From Saccharopolyspora rhizosphaerae (GTDB lineage Bacteria; Actinomycetota; Actinomycetes; Mycobacteriales; Pseudonocardiaceae): DNA of 64,000 nt. Positions 1 to 10,489 of the stretch are shown in pieces (position 1 is the first letter of the stretch; each line of letters starts with the position of its first letter). The notes beneath the pieces were generated by a model. It saw only the letters and a program-made list of their open reading frames with translations, ran no database searches and was not told the DNA's origin. Both the position numbers and the translations under genes were made by a program. The stretch spans positions 186,001-250,000 of the forward strand of contig NZ_RSAA01000017.1 of the NCBI RefSeq assembly GCF_003931915.1, written 5' to 3'.

Positions 1-138
1 CAGGAGGCCAAGCAGATCATGCAGCAGCTGCAGAACTGGGTGCCGCAGCGCGACGAGCAGGAGGGCGCGCAGCAAGAGGTGACGCCGCCGCGGATCAGCG
101 AGGAGCTGCTCAGCAAGGCCCGCGACGTGCACTGCTGA
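1..138 (+). CDS. C-terminal end of an unidentified protein (5' truncated)
   Basis: An open frame enters from the left edge and ends at TGA 136-138, giving 45 residues. The tail is rich in Gln and Glu and ends in a Cys. No domain can be recognised from so little. In Mycobacterium tuberculosis the gene in this place and orientation, next to suhB-ppgK-sigA, is the envelope integrity protein Cei (Rv2700). Gene order is the only reason to suggest that here. A perfect hairpin follows and probably ends its transcript. Confidence 0.5.
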   Translation, partial: QEAKQIMQQLQNWVPQRDEQEGAQQEVTPPRISEELLSKARDVHC

Positions 139-180
139 TAACGATTCGTCGGAGAGAGCGCAACGGCTCCTCATCGATGT

Positions 181-211
181 CGTGGCGGGAACCCGGCGGG
201 TTCCCGCCACG
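181..211. terminator. Bidirectional hairpin terminator
   Basis: A perfect 14-bp stem (181-194 with 198-211) with a GGC loop lies between the convergent upstream gene and suhB. There is no U-tract, as is common in actinomycetes. Confidence 0.7.
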
Positions 212-217
212 TTCGCC

Positions 218-1075
218 TCAGACCTCGCCCGCGCCCGCGGCGCGCAGCGCGTCGAGGAGACCGTCCGCGATTCCCGGGGTGGCGCACACCAGCATCTCGT
301 CGCCGAGCCCGTCCGCGGAGCCCTTCTCCGGCAGCCGGAGCCGCGCGCCCGCTTCTTGCGCGATCAGCGCTCCCGCCGCCCAGTCCCAGCGGTTGAGGCC
401 GACCTCGTAGGTCGCGTCCAGCCAGCCCGCGGCCACCGCGCACAGGTCGAGCGAGGCAGCGCCGGTGCGGCGGATGTCGCGCACCTGGCCGAGCAGGTCA
501 CCGACCACCCGCGCCTGGGCGGTCCGCCGATCGACCCCGTAGGAGAAACCGGTGCCCACCAGGGCCAGGTCGAGCCGGTCGGAGCTGGAGACGCGGAGCG
601 GACGGCCGTTGAGGAACGCGCCGTGCCCGACCGCGGCACTCCACACCCGGCCGGAGACGGGTTCGACGACGGCGCCGGCGACGGAGCGCCCGTCGAGCTG
701 CGCGGCCAGCGAGACCGCGTAGGACGGGAAGCCGTAGAGGTAGTTCACCGTCCCGTCGATGGGGTCGACGACCCAGCGCAGACCCTCCAGCGCGCCCCCG
801 CCGCCTTCTTCCTCACCGAGCACGGGTTCCCCGGGGCGGAGTTCGGCGAGCCGCTCGCGCACCAGGCGCTCGACGGCCCGATCGCCTGTCGTGACCACGT
901 CGGTCTCGGTGCTCTTGGTGTCGACACCGTCGGTCACCGCCTCATCACGCACGGTGCGCGCGAGGTCGGCGGCTTCCCGCGCGACCCCCGCCGCGACCTC
1001 GGACAAGGCGGTTGCGTCCACTTCTTCTGCCAATCCCACGCAGACATCGCAACACAACCCCGTTAAGGTCTCCAC
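218..1075 (-). CDS. suhB: Inositol-1-monophosphatase family protein (SuhB-like)
   Basis: A Mg2+-dependent phosphatase of the IMPase/FIG superfamily, expected to release phosphate from inositol phosphate or related substrates. Visible signatures are GEEE (metal-binding Glu), WVVDPIDGT (metal and catalytic core) and NRWDWAAG near the C-terminus (the WDxAAG motif). It is divergent from ppgK with the same arrangement as in mycobacteria (suhB-ppgK-sigA). The longest frame begins at GTG 1075, only 33 bp from ppgK. That leaves little room for promoters, and the first residues (with a CCDVC stretch) do not look like the family, so the real start may be internal, for example GTG 1039 or TTG 1033. Family assignment is firm; the substrate is not. 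Confidence 0.88.
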   Translation of the reverse strand: METLTGLCCDVCVGLAEEVDATALSEVAAGVAREAADLARTVRDEAVTDGVDTKSTETDVVTTGDRAVERLVRERLAELRPGEPVLGEEEGGGGALEGLRWVVDPIDGTVNYLYGFPSYAVSLAAQLDGRSVAGAVVEPVSGRVWSAAVGHGAFLNGRPLRVSSSDRLDLALVGTGFSYGVDRRTAQARVVGDLLGQVRDIRRTGAASLDLCAVAAGWLDATYEVGLNRWDWAAGALIAQEAGARLRLPEKGSADGLGDEMLVCATPGIADGLLDALRAAGAGEV

Positions 1076-1108
1076 ACCTTGGTCTGAATCGAATAGGAAG
1101 GATCAGCC

Positions 1109-1870
1109 ATGGCGACAGCCCGCGGGTTCGGCGTGGATATCGGCGGATCCGGCATCAAGGGATCGCCGGTCGACATCGATGCCGGAGTGCTGGCCGAGGA
1201 GCGCATGCGCATCCCGACGCCGCAACCCTCGACCCCGGACGCGATTGCCGATTCCGTGGCCGAGATCGTCGAGAAGTTCGCCTGGGACGGCCCGGTCGGT
1301 GTCACGCTCCCCTGCGTCATCAAGGACGGCATCGCGCTGACGGCCGCCAACATCGACAAGGGCTGGATCGGTACCGATGCCCAGTCGTTGTTCGCCGAGC
1401 GGCTTGGACGGGACCGCGAGGAGATCGTCGTGCTCAACGACGCCGACGCGGCCGGTGTCGCGGAGATGAAGGTGGGCGCAGGCGTCGGGCACCAGGGGCA
1501 GGTCGTGGTGCTGACCTTCGGCACCGGGATCGGCAGCGCGATGTTCATCGACGGCAAGCTCGTCCCCAGCACCGAGTTCGGCCACATCGAGGTCGACGGC
1601 CACGACGCCGAGTCGCAGGCGGCCGCGTCGATCAAGGACGACCTCGAGCTCTCCTACGAGGAGTGGGCACCGCGGGTCACCCGCTACATCCAGTCCTTGG
1701 AGAAGTTCATCTGGCCGGACCTGATCATCGCCGGAGGCGGTGTCAGCCGTAAGGGTCACAAGTGGATCCCGCTGCTGGAGACCCGCACTCCCGTGGTGGC
1801 CGCGGCCCTGCGCAACGACGCCGGCATCGTCGGCGCCGCGATGGCCGCCGCGAGCAGCGAGAAGTGCTGA
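1109..1870 (+). CDS. ppgK: Polyphosphate glucokinase
   Basis: A ROK-type sugar kinase that phosphorylates glucose using polyphosphate (often also ATP). At 253 residues it has the usual PpgK length. The phosphate-binding loop DIGGSGIKG lies at residues 10-18. The catalytic Asp region reads LNDADAAG, followed by GTGIGSAMF and the substrate segment ending STEFGH. Start ATG 1109 has an AGGAAGG ribosome-binding site. Its position between suhB and sigA matches mycobacteria (Rv2702). The product glucose-6-phosphate could feed the Entner-Doudoroff genes at 52.6-55.2 kb, but that link is inference. Confidence 0.95.
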   Translation: MATARGFGVDIGGSGIKGSPVDIDAGVLAEERMRIPTPQPSTPDAIADSVAEIVEKFAWDGPVGVTLPCVIKDGIALTAANIDKGWIGTDAQSLFAERLGRDREEIVVLNDADAAGVAEMKVGAGVGHQGQVVVLTFGTGIGSAMFIDGKLVPSTEFGHIEVDGHDAESQAAASIKDDLELSYEEWAPRVTRYIQSLEKFIWPDLIIAGGGVSRKGHKWIPLLETRTPVVAAALRNDAGIVGAAMAAASSEKC

Positions 1871-2290
1871 TCGGAGCGCTGCCCGGCACAGGGGCGACCG
1901 CGTGCCGGCCCCGCTTCGACGGGACGCGGACGGGTGCTCCGACGGGGTGCCCGGCGCTGCTCACCACGAGCCCGTGGAACCGTGCCTAGCACACCCGGGG
2001 AGCCGCGGACTCCGCCTTGCAGCGGAACCACACCCCCGCATCGCAGTTACAATGGAACGCGACCCACTTGGTTCGAAGTTCTTTTGGCTGGTGACGCCGG
2101 TGCACCTGCCCGCTGGTGCGAACTGGCACCGACGGAGGGAACCGGTGCGGTAGCAACCGCCCACCCCGGTGTTCCGAGGTGATCGTTCCCCAGCCAGGAC
2201 GCCGAATCCGGTGGGCTGTTCCCCGACCTTTGGCGGCCGAGGTTTCGCGCCCTCCGGCCAGCCCTGATCGACCGTCGCGAAAGGGCGTAC
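1871..2290 (+). promoter_or_regulatory. ppgK-sigA spacer with putative sigA promoter
   Basis: No gene is apparent in these 420 bases. A good -10 element, TACAAT, sits at 2048-2053. No convincing -35 lies 16-18 bp upstream; a TTGCAG at 2017-2022 is too far (25 bp). If transcription starts near 2060, sigA would have a leader of about 230 nt. GAAAGGG at 2278-2284 is the ribosome-binding site for GTG 2291. Confidence 0.4.
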
Positions 2291-3673
<1,383 letters not shown>

Positions 3674-3685
3674 CCGGAGAATTCC

Positions 3686-3724
3686 GAGGAGGGCCGCCGA
3701 TCCGCGAGATCGGCGGCCCTTCTC
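3686..3724. terminator. sigA terminator hairpin
   Basis: A 17-bp stem (3686-3702 with 3708-3724, one G-U pair) with loop CGCGA starts 13 bp after the sigA stop. Confidence 0.75.
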
Positions 3725-4155
3725 GTGCGTCCACTTCGGCCGGATCGCCTGTTCGGAAAGTGCGTTCTGACCGGTTTCACGTCCGAGGATTGAGAATTCG
3801 CTGTTCGCTTCCAGAAGAATGCGAACGCTCACAGATCGTCACAATTGTGATCCACGGCACTGGTCCAACCCTTGACGCGCTTTTCCATTTGCCCAGCTAG
3901 ATCCACCGATCTTCGCATCGTTCCAGGTCAGCGGGCCAGCACCGATGTTGATCACTCTCCGCGCACATCGCTGCTGCAACCGGGTACTTCATGGTGACGG
4001 GCGTCGCTCGCCCGCGCGGGAACACTGACTCCGCCCCAAAAGTTTGGAAGAGTAGGACCAACGAGCACCGACCCTGCAGCCAGTAGGACACCGGTGGTCG
4101 TAGCCGGATCGAGGGCGTCGGGTGGAAACCGACGCCGGGACGGAGGGAGATACTG
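3725..4155. other. Gene-free spacer with perfect palindrome
   Basis: I see no credible gene in these 431 bases. They hold the perfect 12-bp palindrome TCACAATTGTGA at 3839-3850, a GTTCGC-N12-GCGAAC inverted repeat (3803-3808 and 3821-3826) and a short CCAAA-AG-TTTGG repeat at 4036-4047. These could be operators for the downstream DUF7455 gene, but no regulator can be named. Local AT content is higher than in surrounding genes, as expected for a promoter region. Confidence 0.35.
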
Positions 4156-4341
4156 ATGCCGGGAACGCTCACCCGCCCCGAGCTGACCGCCGCCGACCGC
4201 TGCGACCGCTGCGGGGCCGCTGCCAAGCTTCGCGCCGTACTGCCGTCCGGTGGCGAGCTTCTGTTCTGCGGGCACCACGCCCGCGCTTACGAGGCCGGGC
4301 TCCGCGACGTGGAGGCTGACCTGCAGAAGGACGAGCAGTGA
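4156..4341 (+). CDS. Small zinc-ribbon-like DUF7455 protein
   Basis: A 61-residue protein of a conserved actinobacterial family whose function is unknown. It has a CDRCGAAA motif near residue 15 and a CGHH motif near residue 38. Together these supply Cys and His ligands typical of a small zinc-binding fold. Start ATG 4156 is preceded by GGACGGAGGGAG, a strong ribosome-binding site. It stands alone between the sigA terminator and a 17-bp hairpin, so it is probably monocistronic. Confidence 0.8.
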   Translation: MPGTLTRPELTAADRCDRCGAAAKLRAVLPSGGELLFCGHHARAYEAGLRDVEADLQKDEQ

Positions 4342-4359
4342 CAGCCTGATCAGCTAGGT

Positions 4360-4397
4360 CACCGGGCCCCCGCAGCAACCGCTGCGGGGGCCCGGTG
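4360..4397. terminator. Bidirectional hairpin terminator
   Basis: A perfect 17-bp GC-rich stem (4360-4376 with 4381-4397) with loop AACC lies between the DUF7455 gene and the convergent aminotransferase. Confidence 0.8.
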
Positions 4398-4401
4398 CGT
4401 G

Positions 4402-5613
4402 TCAGCCGCTGATCTCGTCCAGCGCGGTCAGCAGGCGGTCGACCTCCTCGGCGGTCGAGTAGTGCGACAGGCTCGCGCGCACGCCGCCCTCGGGACCGAC
4501 GCCCAGCGCGTGGACGAGCTCCCAGGCGTAGGAGTGCCCGGCCGAGACGTTGAGGCCACGCTCCGACAGCGCCGCTGAGACCTCCGCGGGGGCCTTGCCG
4601 GGGACGGTGAAGAAGGCCGTGGGCGTGGTGGGGCTCTGCGGGGCGCCGTGGCGGCGCACGCCGGCCAGCGCGGCCAGTCCGTCGAAGAGGCGGTTCGCCA
4701 GCTGCTCCTCGTGCGCGATGACGGCCTTGCGGGAGACGGCGAGCCGGTCGGCGCGGCTGCCGGTGGCGTCGGTGTCCAGCCCGGCGAGGTGGTCGACGGC
4801 GGCGACGGCGCCGACCATCGCGGCGAACGGGTTGGTGCCCAGCTCGAAGCGCTCCGGGGCGGTGTCCGGTGAAGGCTTGAGCTTGTCCGGGTGGAGGTTC
4901 TCCAGGCTCCACGGGTCCGCGGCGACCACGGCGGCGAGGTGCGGCCCGGCCCACTTGTAGGCGCTGGTGGCGTAGAAGTCCGCGCCGAGCTCCCCGACCC
5001 GCACGTGCGCGTGCGGGCAGTGCTGGACGCCGTCGACGTAGGACAGGGCCCCGACCTCGCGGGCCCGGTCGGTGATGGGCTTCAGGTCCGGCATGACGCC
5101 CAGCAGGTTGGACGCAGCGGTGACGGCGACCAGCTTGGTGCGGTCACCGATCAGCCCGACGACGCTCTCGACCGGCAGGTCCCCGGTGGCCGGGTCGATC
5201 TCGGCGGTGCGCACGGTCGCGCCGGCCCGCTGCGCGAGCTGCACCCAGGGCCGCATGTTGGCGTCGTGGTCCAGGTTCGTCACGACGATCTCGTCACCCG
5301 GGTTCCAGCCGTGGGCCAGAACACCGGCGAACCGGTAGGTCAGGGCGGTCATGCTGGGTCCGAACGCCACGCACGCCGGATCGGGGGCGCCCACCAGGTC
5401 GGCCACCGCCGCGCGGGCCTCGGCGACGATCCCGGACGACCGGCGGCTCGATGCGTACGGCCCGCCCACGTTCGACAGCCCCGCGCGGTAGGCGTCGCTG
5501 ATCGCCTCGATCACGGTCTCCGGCACCTGCGTGCCGGCCGCGCCGTCCAGCCAAGCGCGCCCGTCCCCCAACGCCGGGTACTGCGCCCGGACCTTCTCCA
5601 CGTCGAATCCCAT
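4402..5613 (-). CDS. Cysteine desulfurase-like class V aminotransferase
   Basis: A 403-residue PLP enzyme of the class V aminotransferase fold, resembling the cysteine desulfurase-like subfamily. The PLP-binding Asp is in YVDGVQHCPH (Asp194) and the Schiff-base lysine is in TSAYKWAGPH (Lys220). I see no clear mobile-loop cysteine of the SufS/IscS kind, and no suf or isc genes adjoin, so a role in Fe-S assembly is not supported. Substrate unknown. It appears to be a single gene ending at the shared hairpin with DUF7455. Confidence 0.85.
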   Translation of the reverse strand: MGFDVEKVRAQYPALGDGRAWLDGAAGTQVPETVIEAISDAYRAGLSNVGGPYASSRRSSGIVAEARAAVADLVGAPDPACVAFGPSMTALTYRFAGVLAHGWNPGDEIVVTNLDHDANMRPWVQLAQRAGATVRTAEIDPATGDLPVESVVGLIGDRTKLVAVTAASNLLGVMPDLKPITDRAREVGALSYVDGVQHCPHAHVRVGELGADFYATSAYKWAGPHLAAVVAADPWSLENLHPDKLKPSPDTAPERFELGTNPFAAMVGAVAAVDHLAGLDTDATGSRADRLAVSRKAVIAHEEQLANRLFDGLAALAGVRRHGAPQSPTTPTAFFTVPGKAPAEVSAALSERGLNVSAGHSYAWELVHALGVGPEGGVRASLSHYSTAEEVDRLLTALDEISG

Positions 5614-5689
5614 GCCGCGACCCTAGAAGACCGAACGGCGGCGAGATCATCGCCCTCAGGCCCTGGTCCGCGGTGGTGCACGAGGCCCA

Positions 5690-6427
5690 CTACGCGGAGG
5701 CGGCCTCCGGGGCCTCGGCGGGTGCCGGGGAGAAGGCTTCGTCGGTGACGTCCCGGACCAGTTCGACGACGCTGGGTCCGTAGCTCTCGGACTCGATCAC
5801 GCGCAGCAGCACGCAGAATCGCCCACGGACACCGTGCGCCTTCCTGAGCGCCCGGTACTCCGAGTCGAGGTAGCGTGCAGCGGCGCGGTTGGCGATCGAG
5901 GTCTGACCGCAGATGGCGAAAGCGGGTTTGTCCCGCCTGTTCCGGACGATCTTGGCCAGCAGGGCGTGCTCGACGCGGCGGGTGTGCGAGGGGTAGCTCT
6001 CCCCGCCGACGCTGATCGCCGTGCGCTCCTCCGGTCCGCCGATGCGCACGCCGGGCAGCACCGACCTCAGGTGCGCTTCGGTCCGCCGGTTGGCCACCGG
6101 ACCGCCGATGCAGAACTCGGGCTTGTCGGCCAGCCCCTGGTAGACCTGGTCGTGGAAGATCACTTCCGGCTTCGCCCCGCACTCGCCCAGGATCGACGCG
6201 AGGTCGAGCATCGCGGCGGCGTCGTTGCGGTGGACGCTGCGCTCGTTGTCGGCAGACACCATCCGCGGCACGACGAGCAGGCACTCGCCCCCGCTGCTCG
6301 GGCCGAAGAAGGCCTGCTTGCGCCGCAACCTCCGGAGTCGCAGCACACGACCGGACGCCCAGACCACCGAGCCGGTGATCACGCTGGCGATGATGTTGAG
6401 CCCGATGTTCCACGCGTCGCCGGTCAC
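5690..6427 (-). CDS. Membrane-anchored protein of unknown function
   Basis: 245 residues. One probable transmembrane segment (about residues 8-26, NIGLNIIASVITGSVVWASG) is followed by a basic stretch (RLRRLRRK), which suggests an N-out, C-in anchor with a cytoplasmic domain. The soluble part looks like an alternating alpha/beta fold. Notable motifs are SVHRNDAAAMLDLA, FCIGGPVANRRTEAHL and AICGQTSIANRAAARYL. The GGP-x-N and CGQTS turns resemble ligand-binding loops. I cannot assign a family with known function, though I believe similar proteins occur in streptomycetes. It is flanked by the aminotransferase and the helicase on the same strand with gaps of 76 and 69 bp. Confidence 0.7.
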   Translation of the reverse strand: MTGDAWNIGLNIIASVITGSVVWASGRVLRLRRLRRKQAFFGPSSGGECLLVVPRMVSADNERSVHRNDAAAMLDLASILGECGAKPEVIFHDQVYQGLADKPEFCIGGPVANRRTEAHLRSVLPGVRIGGPEERTAISVGGESYPSHTRRVEHALLAKIVRNRRDKPAFAICGQTSIANRAAARYLDSEYRALRKAHGVRGRFCVLLRVIESESYGPSVVELVRDVTDEAFSPAPAEAPEAASA

Positions 6428-6496
6428 AGCCCCGCTCCAAGATCGTCACTCTGGCGGGTGACAGGTTAGCCGGGCAACGGCCCGCGCATCAGGCGT

Positions 6497-8266
6497 TCAC
6501 CACGAACGCAGGGTGGCGATCCGCTCCTCGAGCTGCTCGACCGTGGCCATCGCCGTGGGCGGGCCTCCGCAGACCTTCTGCAGTTCGTTGTAGATCTTGC
6601 CGTGCGGTTTGCGGGTGCGGTGGTGGTGCAGCGAGACGAGCGTGTTGAGCTCCTTGCGCAGCTTCTGCAGCCGCTCCTGCACGCTCTGCGGACGCGCTTG
6701 CTGCTGGGCCTGCTCGGCGGCCTTGGCCGCCTTCGCCTCGGCCTCGCGCTTGCCGACGTCCTCCAGCTGCTGCGACTGCCGCTGCCGCAGCAGCGCCTTC
6801 ACCTGGTCCGGTTCGAGCAGGCCCGGCAGGCCGATGTAGTCCTGCTCCTCCTCGGTGGTGCTGAACGCGGCGGTGCCGAACGACGAGCCGTCGTAGATCA
6901 CCTGGTCCAGCTCGGCTTCGGCGCCGAGCGAGGTGAACGCCTTCTCCTCCTCGCCCGGTTCGTCGCGCTGGGTGTTGGCGGCCGCGACGAGCTCGTCGTC
7001 CCACCCGTCCTTCTCCCGGTGCGGCTTACCCAGCACGTGGTCGCGCTGGGCCTCCAGCTGGCTGGCCAGCTCCAGCAGCACCGGGACGCTGGGCAGGAAG
7101 ATGCTGGCCGTCTCCCCCGGTCTCCGCGACCGCACGAAACGGCCGATGGCCTGGGCGAAGAACAGCGGGGTGGAAGCGCTCGTGGCGTAGACGCCGACGG
7201 CCAGGCGCGGCACGTCGACGCCCTCCGAGACCATCCTGACCGCGACCATCCACTTGTCGTCGGACTCGGCGAAGTCGCCGATCCGCGAGGAGGCCTGCGG
7301 GTCGTCGGAGAGCACCACGACCGGCTCCGACCCGGTGATCTGGTGCAGCGCCTTGGCGTAGGCCTTGGCCGACGGGTGGTCGGAGGCGATCACCAGGCCG
7401 CCGGCGTCCGGGACGCCGCCCTGGCGCAGCTGCTCCAGCCGCGTGTCAGCGGCCTTGAGGACGGTCGGGATCCACTCCCCCGCCGGGTCCAGGGCGGTCC
7501 GCCACGCGCGGGCGGTCTGCTCGGCGGTCAGCGGCTCGCCGAGCCGCGCGCTGAACTCGTCGCCTGCGTTGGTGCGCCAGCGCGCCTCGCCCGAGTAGGC
7601 CAGGAACAGCACCGGCCGCACGACGCCGTCGGCGAGCGCGTCGGAGTAGCCGTAGGAGTGGTCGGCGCGGCTGCGCATCGACCCGTCGGCGTCAGGTTCG
7701 TAGTTGATGAACGGGATCGGCGAGTCATCGCTGCGGAACGGCGTACCGGTCAGCGACAACCGCCGCACGGCCGGGGTGAAGGCCTCGCGGATCGCGTCCC
7801 CCCACGACTTCGCGTCACCGGCGTGGTGCACCTCGTCCAGGATCACCAAGGTCTTGCGGCGTTCGGTGCGCACCCGGTGCAGGTTCGGGTGGGCCGCGAC
7901 CTGCGCGTAGGTGAGCACCACCCCGCGGTAGTCGCTGGAGGTGATGCCGTCGGCGTTGCGGAAGTGGGAGTCCAGCGGGATGCCGGCACCGCCCGCGGCC
8001 AGCGCCCACTGGTGCTTGAGGTGTTCGGTCGGGGCGACGACGGTGACCTGCTCGACGGTCCGGTCGGCCAGCAGCTCGGCCGCCACCCGCAGGCCGAAGG
8101 TCGTCTTGCCCGCGCCCGGCGTCGCGACCGCCAGGAAGTCCTTCGGCTGGTTGGCCAGGTACTTGGTCAGAGCTCGGCGCTGCCAGGCTCGGAGTGGCCG
8201 GGACGGTGCCTGCGAGGGGTCGCTCAGAACAGATCGGACGGAATAGTCGAGTTGCGCTTCGGACAC
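6497..8266 (-). CDS. Superfamily 2 DEAD/DEAH-box helicase
   Basis: 589 residues if it begins at GTG 8266. Helicase core: Walker A ATPGAGKT (48-55), motif II DEVHH (144-148), motif III SLTGTPFRSD, and motif VI QAIGRFVRSRRPG in the second RecA-like domain. The C-terminal 200 residues are not helicase-like. They contain a charged Gln/Ala/Glu-rich coiled-coil segment and end with a basic region (HHHRTRKPHGKIYNEL). A related helicase lies near hrdB in Streptomyces coelicolor, so this is probably a conserved actinobacterial helicase, but its substrate is unknown. The frame stays open upstream to 8470; AGGAAGGGAG lies 13 nt before GTG 8266. Confidence 0.85.
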   Translation of the reverse strand: MSEAQLDYSVRSVLSDPSQAPSRPLRAWQRRALTKYLANQPKDFLAVATPGAGKTTFGLRVAAELLADRTVEQVTVVAPTEHLKHQWALAAGGAGIPLDSHFRNADGITSSDYRGVVLTYAQVAAHPNLHRVRTERRKTLVILDEVHHAGDAKSWGDAIREAFTPAVRRLSLTGTPFRSDDSPIPFINYEPDADGSMRSRADHSYGYSDALADGVVRPVLFLAYSGEARWRTNAGDEFSARLGEPLTAEQTARAWRTALDPAGEWIPTVLKAADTRLEQLRQGGVPDAGGLVIASDHPSAKAYAKALHQITGSEPVVVLSDDPQASSRIGDFAESDDKWMVAVRMVSEGVDVPRLAVGVYATSASTPLFFAQAIGRFVRSRRPGETASIFLPSVPVLLELASQLEAQRDHVLGKPHREKDGWDDELVAAANTQRDEPGEEEKAFTSLGAEAELDQVIYDGSSFGTAAFSTTEEEQDYIGLPGLLEPDQVKALLRQRQSQQLEDVGKREAEAKAAKAAEQAQQQARPQSVQERLQKLRKELNTLVSLHHHRTRKPHGKIYNELQKVCGGPPTAMATVEQLEERIATLRSW

Positions 8267-8515
8267 GCTGGCTCGCCGCTCCCTTCCTCGTTTCCCCAGA
8301 CCGGGTGGTGCGGGTTCATCGGCCCCTACCGCCACGCTTCCCAGGAGCGACCGGAACTGGATCAACCAGCACCGATCAACTCGTCGCGGGCCGCCGTGCA
8401 GCTTACCTCCGCGCTCCGACCGAGACCGGTTCGGCCGATCGAGATGGTTCCGACACTCCCGTTTCAACACCTCGACGCCTGCGCGCCGGAAGCATGCAGC
8501 ATCCTTGTAGGCGAG

Positions 8516-9643
8516 ATGGGTTCACCAGCTTCGCCAGACAGTCGGGGGCGCAGCGCGACCGCAGCGAGGGACGAGGTCCCGGTGCGCCGCGGTCCCCTGC
8601 GCTTGATCGCGCGCACCCTGGACAAGGCGTGGTGGGACAACATCTTCTCGGAATCGGCGGCCGCCGCGTTCTGGCAGACGATGTCGTTGCCGCCGCTGCT
8701 GCTGGGCCTGCTGGGCAGCCTGGGCTACCTCGGTGACTGGTTCGGCCCGGAGATCGTCGACGCGGTGCACGACAAGATCCTGGCGTTCTGCCGGACGGTG
8801 TTCACCAGCGGTGTCGTGGACCAGATCATCGGCCCCACGGTCGGCGACATCCTGACCAAGGGCCGCAGCGAAATCGCCTCGATGGGCTTCCTGCTGTCGC
8901 TGTGGGCCGGTTCCTCGGCGCTGGCGTCGCTGGTCGACTCGATCACCCAGGCCTACGACCAGTACCTGGTGCGCAACAGCGTGTGGCAGCGGATCGTGGC
9001 GCTGCTGCTGTACTTGGTGGGCCTGGTGCTGGCGATCGTCGGGCTGCCGGTGATCGCGCTCGGGCCGGAGTGGTTGCCGACGGTCTTCCCGCAGTCCCTG
9101 CAGGACGACGTGACCTGGCTGATCCACGTCGTCTACTACCCGGCGACGGCCGCCGGGCTGGTGATCGCGCTCGCGACGCTCTACAGCGTGGCGCTGCCGC
9201 GCAAGCTGCCCTGGCACCGGGGCGTGCCGGGCGCGCTGCTGGCGATGGTGCTGTTCCTGGTGTCCAGCTACGGGCTGCGGGTCTACATCACCTGGATCAC
9301 CAGCACCGGCTACACCTACGGCGCGCTGGCGACCCCGATCGCGTTCCTGCTGTTCGCGTTCTTCATCGGCTTCGCGATCATCATGGGCGCCGAGTTCAAC
9401 AACGCGATCCAGGAGATGTGGCCGGCGAAGATGACCCGCCGGGAGCGCCGCCGCTGGCGCCGCCTGGAGATGCGGCGGCTGGCGCAGCGGATGCACACCG
9501 AGGACGGCTACCGGGCCTGGCGCGAGGACAACGCGGCCGCACCGGAGCACGAGCCGGAACCTCCGGGACCGAGTCCCAGGCCGCACACCAACGGTGAGCC
9601 CGTGCCGTTCAAACAGGCCGGTCAACCCGAACCGCGCGGCTGA
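8516..9643 (+). CDS. YihY/BrkB family membrane protein
   Basis: 375 residues with six or so hydrophobic helices, for example MSLPPLLLGLLGSLGYLG, IVALLLYLVGLVLAIVGLPV and AIAFLLFAFFIGFAIIMGA-like segments. The family motif FWQTMSLPP near the first helix and the YDQYLV region fit YihY/virulence factor BrkB (once annotated RNase BN, now doubted). The C-terminal tail is cytosolic and charged. It is divergent from the helicase. The upstream frame is an antisense shadow of the helicase, so ATG 8516 is chosen, though its ribosome-binding site is weak. Transport or envelope role unknown. Confidence 0.85.
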   Translation: MGSPASPDSRGRSATAARDEVPVRRGPLRLIARTLDKAWWDNIFSESAAAAFWQTMSLPPLLLGLLGSLGYLGDWFGPEIVDAVHDKILAFCRTVFTSGVVDQIIGPTVGDILTKGRSEIASMGFLLSLWAGSSALASLVDSITQAYDQYLVRNSVWQRIVALLLYLVGLVLAIVGLPVIALGPEWLPTVFPQSLQDDVTWLIHVVYYPATAAGLVIALATLYSVALPRKLPWHRGVPGALLAMVLFLVSSYGLRVYITWITSTGYTYGALATPIAFLLFAFFIGFAIIMGAEFNNAIQEMWPAKMTRRERRRWRRLEMRRLAQRMHTEDGYRAWREDNAAAPEHEPEPPGPSPRPHTNGEPVPFKQAGQPEPRG

Positions 9644-9659
9644 CCCGCGGCGGTTCGGG
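9626..9659. terminator. Bidirectional hairpin terminator
   Basis: A 10-bp stem (9626-9635 with 9650-9659) overlaps the stop of the YihY gene and faces the convergent DUF3039 gene. The loop can pair further (GCGG with CCGC). Confidence 0.6.
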
Positions 9660-9670
9660 GGACACCCGTC

Positions 9671-9919
9671 TCACTCGTCGCCGCCCGGGGGGAGGTTCTC
9701 GAAGACCTCCTTGCAGTCCGGGCAGACCGGCGAGCCCGGCTTGGCGGACTTGGTCACCGGGAAGACCTCGCCGCACAGGGCCACCACGTAGGTGCCCATG
9801 ACCGCGCTCTCGGCGATCTTGTCCTTCTGCACGTAGTGGAAGACCTCAGGACGATCATCGCTGGTCTGATCAGCGGTCTCGTTCCGGGTGTCGGTTTCCG
9901 GCAGCGTCATCGTGCTCAT
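9671..9919 (-). CDS. DUF3039 zinc-ribbon-like protein
   Basis: 82 residues from ATG 9919 (ATG 9910 is possible). A conserved actinobacterial family of unknown function; the mycobacterial homologue (Rv2708c) lies in the same sigA-sigB interval. The core VVALCGEVFPVTKSAKPGS is followed by VCPDCKE. CGE and CPDC provide a Cys cluster able to bind zinc. The N-terminal 30 residues are acidic and probably disordered. Confidence 0.82.
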   Translation of the reverse strand: MSTMTLPETDTRNETADQTSDDRPEVFHYVQKDKIAESAVMGTYVVALCGEVFPVTKSAKPGSPVCPDCKEVFENLPPGGDE

Positions 9920-10000
9920 GCCCCAATGATGCCGCACGCCGCACGCGTCTGTCCGCAGCGGCTGTGCTGCCGCCGCGGCGGGCGCGCGCGAAAGCGGTGG

Positions 10001-10327
10001 TCAGGCGCCTTCGATGACTTGGTGGCCTGGGGATTCGATGCTGCGGTGCGAGCGGCGGAACCGGCTGACGTGCTCGGTCTTGCGCGCGGGTCGGTCGTTC
10101 GCGATCAGCACGGCCATCCACGGCAACGGGATGGAGATCGCCAGGATGATCAGCGACAGCCACCAGAGCTGCCACACCTGGAACACGACCACCGCCCCGA
10201 CGAGGCACGGGATGCGGCTGGCCATCATGAGCGCGTACCTGCGGCGACGCATCGCCTGCTGATCGTCCATCGACGGCTGGGCCTCGGTGATCAGCACCGG
10301 GGAGTCGTCACGATGTGGTGTGTTCAC
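10001..10327 (-). CDS. DUF3099 small membrane protein
   Basis: 108 residues. N-terminal motif ITEAQPS followed by RRRRYALMM, then two hydrophobic helices (about residues 35-55 and 57-76) separated by a short turn, and a charged C-terminal tail. This is the DUF3099 pattern, a two-helix actinobacterial inner membrane protein of unknown function. Start GTG 10327 is chosen because GGAGGT lies six bases upstream; the frame extends further but without such a site. Confidence 0.8.
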   Translation of the reverse strand: MNTPHRDDSPVLITEAQPSMDDQQAMRRRRYALMMASRIPCLVGAVVVFQVWQLWWLSLIILAISIPLPWMAVLIANDRPARKTEHVSRFRRSHRSIESPGHQVIEGA

Positions 10328-10489
10328 GACGCCACCTCCGATTCCATGCTCCCACCCGCGCGAGCTGCTCGACACCCCCGGGGCGGCCCGATTGCCCTCT
10401 CCCGGTTGACCCGCACGACCCGCCCTTGAAACGTGGTGGGGTTAGATTCGGGAGGGGAGTGACGACGACGGCGCGGGAGAGGCTGAAGA

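Noticed and set aside
6464-6478. AGGTTAGCC resembling half of an iron (IdeR) box
   Set aside because: Only one half-site matches; the second arm is absent.
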